Shown: one piece after another, positions 25,815 to 35,286 of the stretch | Numbering within the stretch: the stretch's first letter is position 1 | Layout of the letters: each line of letters starts with the position of its first letter | NCBI GenBank assembly: GCA_023512835.1 | Contig: CM042085.1 | Location: forward strand, 4,373,989 to 4,437,988 | From: Taxillus chinensis | Taxonomy: Eukaryota; Streptophyta; Magnoliopsida; Santalales; Loranthaceae | DNA: 64,000 nt | Direction of reading: 5' to 3' | Notes under the pieces: generated by a model | What the model saw: the letters and a program-made list of their open reading frames with translations, nothing else | The model's database searches: none | What the model was told of the DNA's origin: nothing | Translations under genes and position numbers: made by a program

Positions 25815-27244
25815 GAGGTCCGAATTTACTTAGGAATAACAAATTGTAAGCGAATTAAATCCCTCGGAAGATGACCATTTTTGTTTATGGTAGTTTGGCC
25901 TTCCGATTTTGCTGCTATACCTTAGAACATACTGTTGTTACTTGCGTTAATGCCAAAATTAATTGAGCTGGGAATTCCGATTTTGTTCTTTTGTTAAAGG
26001 CAGGCCCCCTCTAACAAAAAAATTATAGACCTTGGGGTCTATATCAACGGATGCTTTTCCTGGATTTATACCAACGGATGATTTTTCTATTGGTATTAAT
26101 TGCATCAGTATAGGGTCTATACTAACAATAATCCATCCATTGGTATAAACCCCATGATTTATTCTGACAGGGACTTTCTATTGGTATATACCACGTCTAT
26201 AGTAATAATACTTTGTCAGTATAAGCTCATACACTATTGTAACAGACATTGTTGTGGCTATAGACCTTATAATTAGGGACGAAAGCATCCGTCTATAAAA
26301 CCCAAACTAAATAGTAAATTCAATTATTTATTTCATAGTTCGACAATTAAATTTTAATTTATAATTGCATATAAAAAATCATCAAAATTAAACACAAAAC
26401 AAATTTTTCCAAACAAATTACAAAATTTCATTAAAAAAAAATTAATAACAAGAGTATATATTATAATCACGTCATTATATACATTAACTACACATAAAAA
26501 CAATTTGAATATTATAACCATTTTCTTTATTCCTTTCATTTTGGCAATTGCTTGAATGTAAAGTTCTGCTCTGGCTTTCTCCCGGTATAACTTTCCTATA
26601 AAATAAAAACAAATAACTGATCAAATCATAATATACATTTAAGCAATTATATATCTTGAATGAAAAGTAGTGATAGTTTGTGATATAAGTAATAAAATGT
26701 AACCTAAATCTGTTTTTGGCGATTTTTTTACTCGCTTTCAAATGTATATTTTATAAAATGTAAAATGTACCCAATCCCCTTTGAATTCTAGGTCATTGTA
26801 TTTCAGGCCTGGCATGCATCCAATCGGTCCCACATAAACAAGAATTTATGTACTCCCTACCAAACAATATCCAACCAACTCGTAGTAAGGGTACCCAGAT
26901 AGCATAGTACAAAACCAACCAAACAACTAAAACAAGACTCATGTCTATCTAGGTAGGATCCACGTCACAGAACACCGAACGAATGAACTACATATAATAC
27001 GGGAAAAAAAATCCCCCAATAAATAAGAATCATACATTGTATTAGAGAAAGGTATCAAAATCATACCCTGATGACATTTGTGAAATTGCCCAGCACCTCC
27101 CAATAAAGGTATCTCTGTAGGGGGACTAGAGCACATTAGTTGTGTTCTGGACTGAATTGTAATAGGTGGCGTAATCGTTGCACACTGATCTTGACATTAA
27201 TTATAATGGGCTCATAATGTCTCAATCTCAAGAGTCCATCTTAC
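25815..27244. other. Non-genic spacer within the gene-fragment mosaic
   Basis: Apart from the repeat-like block at 26010-26300 described separately, this is AT-rich DNA with short frames only. I see no continuation of the FolD or expansin-like fragments. Confidence 0.5.
26010..26300. repeat. Possible CACTA-type subterminal repeat block
   Basis: A phrase of the type TATACCAACGGATG / GGTCTATA / TTGGTATA recurs at least eight times in both orientations (for example GGTCTATATCAACGGATG at 26036, TTATACCAACGGATG at 26068, CCATTGGTATAAACCC at 26139). Short, degenerate, both-strand subterminal repeats of this look are typical of plant CACTA transposons. A candidate end, CTCTAACAAAAAAATTATAG, sits at about 26010, but it does not carry a clean CACTA terminus and no partner end was found. 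Confidence 0.4.
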
Positions 27245-27623
27245 CTCTTATATTCTACATCAACAGTCCCGCGTTTGAGAAGTTCAGGGCCCTTGCCCTT
27301 GACAGCTATGGCTGCGAAAGCATTGCTGCTGAGAACTACATCAGTTTGATTATTGGTCTGATTAAGATCAAACTGCAGTCCCCGCTTGGATCCACGTCCT
27401 TGCATCTCACCTACAAATTAAATAAATGAATCTATCTAGTCAAACTCTTCAAGGAACTGCAACTAAAATGAGTACACCAATTTAATTAATCGCACACCCA
27501 CTGATAATATATAGCATACCTGAAAGCATGCGCCACAGCCAGCTCCATCATTGTAAAGGGAAGGTACACCACCGGCAAGGAGTCCATTGTTAGAGCCTAA
27601 AGCCACGGAGTCGCATGCTCCAG
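27245..27623 (-). pseudogene. Expansin-like A fragment (two exons, frameshifted)
   Basis: Expansin-like A proteins are secreted cell-wall proteins. On the minus strand 27623-27520 encodes AGACDSVALGSN, LLAGGVPSLYNDGAGCGACF, and after an intron with proper borders 27410-27245 encodes VRCKD, then in a shifted frame LNQTNNQTDVVLSSNAF and KGKGPELLKRGTVDVEYKR. These correspond to the double-psi barrel domain with its Cys and GACGxG-type start. One base is missing in the second exon between VRCKD and LNQ. No signal-peptide exon is found upstream and no C-terminal binding domain downstream. Donor and acceptor sites of the intron are kept, so the fragment came from genomic DNA and not from an mRNA. 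Confidence 0.82.
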
Positions 27624-27766
27624 CTGCAATAACCATTGTTCAATAAATTCTCATTAAAGATTGTCAAAAAATTTACCTTGTAAAAAGAAATGAAGCACAA
27701 TGGTAGATAATTTATGGAATTATATAAACTTTCAGAATACCAAGATTCTTTGTCTAGAACATTCAC

Positions 27767-28396
27767 CTGTTCCTCACTGGATCCATGTGAGTAAGCATCG
27801 GGGATGTTTGTAGGAAGTGGAAGAATAGACTACATGGGCATCAAATCAAGCCATAAATCACAAATTTTGTATTGATCTCAAACGAAGCATACAATTAATC
27901 AGGGCAAATACAGAAATGACATCAATAAATCTAAACAGATAAATTATGTGCTAACTTGTAATTGTACTACGAAAATATTATACATTTTCACATACTGGAT
28001 ATTATAGAAACCCTCACAGCTAAGGGCCGCAACCTGTAAGCATCAAAAACATGTTAATCCACTCCCATGAAGCCAATGAAAACAACTTCATTAAATAAAA
28101 TTTTTACCTATGTTAAACATTGGAGGGTAAGATTTCAATATGCCAGCAAAGGAAAGAGCTTTAAAAGTGTTCCCAGCTATTAAGCATGAGTTTAAACGAA
28201 ATATATCAAGCAAATGAATACAATTTAACATCTTAAAATAATTCAAAAATCAGGTACAAACCAGCGGGGACTCAAATACGTAGCCCGCGGGAATCCATGA
28301 AAGGAAAGCATGTAGTGTTGTCAATGTTGCACGTATAAGTTCAGCTCTTTGAGATGTTGATAGCGCATATAGGCATAACTCATGAATGACTTGAAA
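27767..28396 (-). pseudogene. Exportin-1 (XPO1/CRM1) fragment, four exons with stop codons
   Basis: Exportin-1 carries NES cargo out of the nucleus and is normally over 1,000 aa. Only about 115 codons are present, on the minus strand: 28396-28262 (FQVIHELCLYALSTSQRAEL, then TLHAFLSWIPAGYVFESPL), 28176-28108 (TLLK, LFPLLAY-stop-NLTLQCLT-stop), 28033-27956 (FYNIQYVKMYNIFVVQLQ) and 27829-27767 (LPTNIPDAYSHGSSEEQ). The exons are in the normal order, with usable splice borders and lengths that are multiples of three (135, 69, 78, 63). The second exon has two stops, where Arg and Glu are expected in the family. This is a captured or duplicated internal segment of the HEAT-repeat region, not a gene. 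Confidence 0.88.
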
Positions 28397-28542
28397 CTTG
28401 ATGTATATAAAAAAACTTGCTGTATTAAAAAGAAAATTAAAAAAAAAAAGAAGTAGGAGAAGGAGGATCGACTCTTACCTTGATGGCATGGCATTTTAGT
28501 TTTTAGTTATTTATTATTTACACGTGAAAGGAACGCTTTTAC

Positions 28543-28608
28543 CTTGTAGGCATTAGGAACTAGTTCCTGCAGACCCTTCATACTCTCTGCAATCCTCTCC
28601 CTCCGTAA
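28543..28608 (-). pseudogene. bHLH transcription factor exon fragment (UNE12/LRL type)
   Basis: A 66-bp block with an acceptor (GGCAG) and a donor (GTAAAA) on the minus strand encodes LRRERIAESMKGLQELVPNA. This is the basic/helix-1 part of the bHLH domain found in UNE12 and LRL factors (family consensus RRERIAERMKALQELVPN). The following exon with the loop and second helix (expected TDKASMLDEII-like) is not found downstream. The exact exon length and kept borders argue for a genomic fragment. Confidence 0.75.
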
Positions 28609-29186
28609 CTGCCAACGTTCCAAACATAAACATATCATTGCATAAACCTTGTATTTATGCATTAGGCCTCTGTTAAACGGCCAACATTCAAACCCTGCAT
28701 TAGAATAACCTGCACAAATTGGAGAAAATTGTGAATATAGCAAGAAAACACATTATTGGCTCTTATATTTCTCAGCTTTTGTCGTCACTACTTCAACTAC
28801 TAATTACCCCAAACAAAAGCACAAACAATCAATGTTCAAAGAATCATAAAGGGCTGAAAAATGGAGGAAATAAATTAAAATTTAAAATTTAAAAAAGAAA
28901 AAAAACAGAGGAAAACGTGATATCTTTACGCTCACAATAGGCCGAAGATGATGAGATTCACAAAGCCGAAAGGAGCGAGGCAGTGGCGATAGGATTCTCG
29001 AGAGGTCAACTTGGGATGGAGCTTTCGCAGCCGCATCTTGATCTGCTGGCTAGGGCTTCAATAGGCAATAGAGGAGGCGTGGACGAGCGACCCTTTACTT
29101 TTGGATCTTAGCTTCGATTAGTAGCGATAGGGTTCTTGCTAATCTGGGATTGTAGAGGAGTCAATTACGTTTTTGGAGGACAAGAA
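28609..29186. other. Spacer between the bHLH fragment and the solitary cystinosin exon
   Basis: The part at about 28930-29150 is less AT-rich and, read on the minus strand, resembles a 5' leader with an ATG near 29034, but no family is recognised. It may be another captured fragment. The rest is AT-rich. Confidence 0.35.
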
Positions 29187-29504
29187 ATGTGGTCGTGGAA
29201 TTGGATACCCCTGGAGGTCACCTACCACGTCTTGGGATGGGTCGCCTTCTTCGTCGCCTGGTCTTTCGGTTTCTATCCTCATGTCATCTTGAATTTTCGC
29301 AGGAAAAGGTGAGTTCCTCAGTCCTAACAACCCATTATTAATTTCTGTCAGCTTCTTAATTAATTAATTAATTTCTCATGCATGTTTCTTCATATCATTC
29401 ATCGATCGATGATCTTCGATACCTTCCCTCAAACTCAAGACATGTGTGTGTGTGTGTGTTTTTTTTTAAATTTCATGGGCGTGTGTGTTGGCGCGACAGT
29501 GTCG
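29187..29504 (+). pseudogene. Solitary cystinosin exon 1 plus intron 1 (inverted partial copy)
   Basis: Positions 29187-29308 are a first exon of the cystinosin type (MWSWNWIPLEVTYHVLGW...) with a donor; intron 1 follows, and the similarity ends at 29504, only five bases into exon 2. It is an inverted near-copy of the start of copy 2 (32961-32661). It has 3 extra bases (an additional Phe), so the exon is 122 bp, not 119, and the PQ of the first PQ-loop is PH. It cannot encode a transporter. A 20-bp phrase (TGTCATACATAAAACACAT) occurs at about 29521 and again at 29642, next to the stop of copy 2. Confidence 0.88.
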
Positions 29505-29665
29505 ATCTTCTGTTGGCTCTGTTGTCATACATAAAACACATACAGGCTAATTTGGTAATTAACATATTAATATATTAGTACCGGCTAATTTGGTACACGG
29601 TCCTGCCATGCATCAACTCAACTAGAAAACCATCGCCTGTTTGTCATACATAAAACACATGCCAT

Positions 29666-31901
29666 TCACACATTCTGCGGCTCCGGCTGCCCATGAAAAT
29701 CTTTAGAAGTGAGTGGCTCGGTCATGTCATTTGTACGGTCTTCAGAAGTGAGTGGCCTTGGTGCATATGCCACGAAACGTTGGCTGATGAAGAGAAGGTC
29801 AAAGAAAATCGAAACCTGCAAGAGCTTCTTCAATGAATCCATTCTGCTGTACCAGTAATTAAACATAAACATTATCTTTGCTCAATCAATACAAGGCCAG
29901 GCAGGAACTGAAGATGAAAACACCAATGTCTAATTACTGGGTGTAAGTGTGGTGGCAATACAATACAGGCCACCACACCTAATGGATTAGCTAATAGTTA
30001 ATGATGCTATTGTAGATCCAGTTATCACAACACTAAAAATTGAAAGGATGTAGGGAAAAATTGCATGGGGTTTTTAAATGAAACGGCCGAAAAAACTACA
30101 GACTTCAAGAACAATACATACCCATGATATCAATGCCTTCCCAATATTTCCATAAAAATTTACCCATGAACCTGGCCATATTCAGTGTAAACATGACATT
30201 GGAGAAGAAAAGTGGAGATCAAAAGCTAACTTATTAGGTAACATTAGAGATGACAGACCTTGATCTATGGATTGTACAGCCATCTGGCCATAATTTGTCA
30301 GCCCTCCAAACAAATCAAGTAAAACATTGCCAATGCTAAACCCTGACGTGCTCTTTCGACTGCAATTCATGACTGCCTGTACATATAGTAAAGTATGCCT
30401 AAATTAATACAGCAACAATTGACTATCTATAGTTTAATGACAAAAACCAGCAGGCATAGCAGGGATATCAAATACTTATATTGAATCTGCTTTGTTGGAC
30501 GCGCAAGGAATTGTAAACGCCCCCATGTATAGTTAAATGCAAAATTTTAATTAGGAAACAATCCAAACCTGAGGGATATATTTAATGACGGTCATAAATA
30601 CCTGGATCGTGCTGCAATAAGTAAAGCAGTAGGCACATTAACCCCCATACATGTTTACACAGTGAAACCGAAACAATTAATGCGTTGTGTGACATAAAAC
30701 AGTTTGTAGATGCTTTGTTAATTAGACAACAAATTTATTGGATAAGGCAGCAAGCGAAGATGTCATTTTCAAATGCTTATGGAAAGACTAAACTCAATGA
30801 ATATACACCCCGATGACCAGTTATGAGTACTAACTTTGTCCCAACAGAGATAAAAAGTTGCATAGCAGGTGAACAGACAACCTTAGAAATGACCTTTCAA
30901 ATTAATCATCAGTGTAAAACTACATGCTTTTGTCAAACCAGACAATTTGTAAACCAAAAGATAACTAGTAATAATAATTGATAGAATCCTGTTAGTCTAA
31001 TCTTGGTTAGTTGAGCTGTTGGGGAACTATGATGCCAGTAATTACTATTGGATTAATGCAAAGTCCACCTGTGTCACAATATTATCTCATTAATATTATC
31101 CGCTTTGAACTCATAACAACATAATATTGTTACATTAATGGACCATGTTCCTTCCAATATATTGGCCTTGGCTTCCTCCACTTTAGAGATGCGCGACAAT
31201 AACATCACAACAACTAACTTATTTAGAAACCGTTTTTCTTGAAATTTTGCAAAATTTTATTATTTCATTGGGTGGGATATTAGGAAACAAAGATTGAGCT
31301 TGATAAATTCCAAAACCCATGTCCCTTCCTCCTCGCATAAATGAACTTTGTTCTAGCCTCACCCAGGACCATTCTACAGACTAATTATCAGATGGGAAAT
31401 TTAAAAATGATTCATCACTAAAGAGAACATCTTACTTAAAAACGGAGATTAACCAAAGCCATGAATGTTTTGGCAAGGCTATGAACAAACAAACTGCAGC
31501 TGTTGTCCAAACAGCAGAAACAATTGAAAGACTGATCTTTGAAACCTTTTGAGTTCCTCGCTGTCAAAAACCATGAACATGTGCAAAATCTTAGAACATA
31601 CTCAACACCAAACGTAACTATATACGTCAAAGTCTTATCTTCTACTATAATAAGAGATAAATAGCAATGGTAATTAATGCTTCCGGGAAGAGGCGAGGAG
31701 AGGATCACTTGCGTCATAGATGGCGATTTGAACCAATGTAATTGCAGTGAGAACAACAGCATGCGTTGAAAATGCTACATCATTTGCAGCTACTGGTATC
31801 ATCTTTAAAAAAGAAAAAGATAATAGGCGTTAATAATGGCTTCATCAGGACAAAGTTCAAAAGTTTTTTAAAAAAAGATTAAAAATTAGTATATGTTGTT
31901 G

Positions 31902-31933
<32 letters not shown>

Positions 31934-32961
31934 TGATGATTAAAATCTTTATTTGAATTAGATTTTAAAAATAAATTATGTTCCATACGAATGAGAATTA
32001 TATAAAAATAATTCTGTTTAAGGAAGAATGTTTTTTCTCTTTAAATCGATATTACAAAAATTATATAAAAACTTATGCGGACTGCGGTATCAGGTAATAA
32101 AGTAGATAAAGACCTTTTTTGTTTTAGATATGATTAATTGAATTTAAATTTAAAAATAAAAAATCATTCTTAAAAACAGCTAATCCAAGGAAAATTAAAA
32201 TTAAGCTAATCCAAACAACTTTTTTGAAAAATATCAACCAAAAAAAAACGTGGACAACGTAATGATTGAGAATATAAAATTGCTCCTATTTTATATCTCA
32301 CGTAGACACATAGTCATAACAAATAAAATTACATAAAAAATAAACTAGCATTTTGTTATTGGACTATTTTTACGTTTGCCAAATGGTTTATTATTATTAT
32401 TTAACTGGGCATTATAATAATAATATTATTATTATTAGGAAACCAAACTGTGCATAAATAAAAAAAAAAAAATCATTTCTCATTTTTTTATTACGCAGCA
32501 GTCACCAAATATTAAATAAAATAAACGCAAACCTCTCCAAGGCCGTACTTCTCACGATACTGCCTCTGGACAGTAGAGCTGAAGAAGAGAGTGGCGTTGT
32601 AGATGAGATACGACGAGTGCTTCGTCAAGTTGAGAACCGCGAAATCGAAACTGAACCCCACGACACTGTCGCGCCAACACACGCCCATAAAATTTAAAAA
32701 AAACACACACACATGTCTTCAGTTTGAGGGAAGGTATCGAAGATCATCGATCGATCAATGATATGAAGAACAGGCATGAGAAATTAATTAATTAAGAAGC
32801 TGACAGAAATTAGTAATGGGTTTTTAGGACTGAGGAACTCACCTTTTCCTGCGAAAATTCAAGATAACTTGAGGATAGAAACCGAAAGACCAGGCGACGA
32901 AGGCGACCCATCCCAAGACGTGGTAGGTGATCTCCAGGCGTATCGAATTCCACGACCACAT
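29666..32961 (-). CDS. CTNS-like: cystinosin homologue, PQ-loop transporter (cluster copy 2)
   Basis: Eight exons on the minus strand, 32961-32843, 32665-32533, 31802-31713, 31560-31436, 30612-30570, 30376-30259, 30171-30122 and 29815-29666, give an unbroken 275-aa protein. Both PQ motifs are intact (GFYPQVILNFRRK, KYIPQAVMN), as is the GFSIGNVLLDLFGG block. The intron after exon 3 has a GC donor (GAC|GCAAGT), while the other copies have GTAAGT there. The C-terminal tail is the longest of the set and contains an internal repeat (PLTSED... PLTSKD) not seen in the other copies, ending in QNV. Exon 7 ends GKALISW where the others read GKTLLSL-like. The gene is flanked by an inverted repeat: its own exon 1 side on the right and the solitary exon 1 on the left. 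It is head-to-head with copy 3, 2.3 kb apart. Confidence 0.88.
31898..31935. repeat. TTA microsatellite in intron 2 of cystinosin copy 2
   Basis: About ten TTA/ATT units in a row. Simple repeat only. Confidence 0.75.
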
Positions 32962-35286
32962 TTCTCTCTCTCTCTCTCTCTCTCTCTCCGTATGTGTGTG
33001 TGTTTCCAAGTTCCAACCACACTTAGGAAACTTATTTTTGTTGTTCAAGTGTCGGACTCTGATCCAAGGAGAGAGAAAAAGATATATCGCACTTGTTTTC
33101 TCATCGTCGATAGGGACGGGGGGTTTGAATTACTGATCCCGTTTGGTAAGCAGACCCGGCAGTTGGTGCCCACAGCCGAACAACGGAAAAAAATATATTT
33201 AAAAAAATAATAATTTAAATATATTCTTATTATATATAAATAATTTTAAATTTATTATTTTTAAAAATAATTTTACTTTTAAAAAAAAACTAGAATGAAA
33301 GAAAAAATATCGGGTGAATATAAATATGTATTATATCAGACATTATATATTAATCAAAGGAAAAATATCGCCTTCACACATTAATATTCTTTGTTTGGAG
33401 CAAAGGTAGGATAAGGGATTACGGATATGTCAAGAGCTTTAAGAATTCAATATTTTCTGTCATTTGAAATAACTTGCATGACAACATAAAATGAAAAATC
33501 ATCCTCGTAAGCTACAAGATGCCGACAAGTAAAGAGTGTAATTTTAAATTGCTAAACCATCAAAATTAGTTTAAATCGATCCGTCAAAACAGCAAATTTA
33601 TCAAACCGTTAAAATCGAACAAAAATCAATTTGGTTTGTTTTGAAACCGAATTGATTTATTTTGATTTGAGATTTCAAAATCACAGTTTAAATCAAACCG
33701 AATAAAATAATATTATTATTTACTTATTTTATATTTTTATTTTATGTTTTGGGATTTATTTATTTAAAATTGTATGTTAATATATGTTATATTTGAAAAT
33801 TATATTATTAAATTTTGAAACTTATAATTATAAATTTAACATATATTAATATTGATATGCTTATGTACTATTTATTTTGTTATTTTATATCATTTTAATT
33901 TTAAAAACTCAAAAATTAATAAACTAAATCGACTCAAACTAATAATGATTCAAACCGCTAGTTCAAATTAAACAAAACCAAACCGAATCAATTCAGTCCG
34001 ATTTGGTTTAATCTAAGTAACAGGTTTGATTTGATTTTGTCCAAATCAAAACACATCAAATTAATTTAAAAATGACTTAAACCAACCTAAACCAACAAGC
34101 ACTCAATTATTTAAACTTGGGGGGATCCAAGAGACAAATACCTACACTTTGGAGAATGTCCAATAAAAAGTTAATTACTAAAGGTAACAGATTTGAAACT
34201 TTATTACGGAGAATGCCCTTATTAAATTGAAATTCCTAGGATATCTGGCCAATATTCAACCAATATTATGTGCACTTCAAAAACATTTTCTTTATAAGAA
34301 CACACTTTACCTTATGAGTTAGTGTGGCAATATTGATACTCTGACAGAAATACCCTAAAGTGAAATAAATCAATTTAACTATAAAGGCATAACTATGATC
34401 GATATTGTATTATTTGATATTTGTCCTTCTGCTCGATACATTATGTTGCCAAGCACCATCTTGAGCAACTAGTTTATAATATATGAATTACTACTCGATA
34501 TGCATATTTTATGTTGTTCAATATGTTATGTTGTTAAGCATCTCAATTACTCTGCTTATTGAGCAAGTAAATTGAAATATGTGAATTTCTGTTCGATATG
34601 TATTCATTCTCTTGCTCAATGTGCAAAATATCTAACAAATCAGTATCTTGAGAATAAATAACTTGTAATATTTGAACTACTACTCAATATATATTCTTTA
34701 TATTGCTCAACATATCGAGCAAGAGAGGAAGATCAAAAGAGTTGAAGAGGCTTGTGGGGTGTGGGTACAATTTATTTGGAACTATTATTAAGAATGCGAA
34801 TATTTTTAAAATTTTTAAGGGTTTAATATCAAATTAAAAGACTAACTTATACCTAATGAGAATCCGTACCCTTTCAATAATACTTTCTGCACCTTTAAAA
34901 AAAGTATAAGTTTTTTTTAAAAATAATTTATTCTTCCATTCTTATAATTTTTAAAAATTAACTAAAATAATTATGTGAAAAAAAACTCACTGGAGAAAAA
35001 AAAAATGTTGTGGTAGCGTAATTTCAAGATGCGCTGCAAAATAATAAAATAAATTTGTACCCGCAATGCATCAGACCCATTTAAACCGCTACATTCATCA
35101 CGTCACATCCCAATGTATCGTCCCCAGTACCGCTGTATCGTATTTTTTTTCCAACTTCAACCGTCAACGGCCATAAAACAAATTTCCCAACTTTCCTTTG
35201 CTCGTGGGTTTTGGTCCGGCGCGCGGCAGACGCCCCCAGAAAACAAATTCTTCAGGGTTGGGTCGGAAACACCGGGAAGAAGAGAG
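32962..35286. other. Shared upstream region of cystinosin copies 2 and 3
   Basis: A 2.3-kb AT-rich space between two divergent start codons. It opens with CT and GT microsatellites in the leader of copy 2 (about 32962-33004). At about 33540-34090 it holds a repeat rich in AAACCGAA/TTCGGTTT-like phrases related to 14.86-15.16 kb. A stretch at 34390-34740 repeats variants of CTCGATATGTTATGTTG. No gene is seen. Confidence 0.55.
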
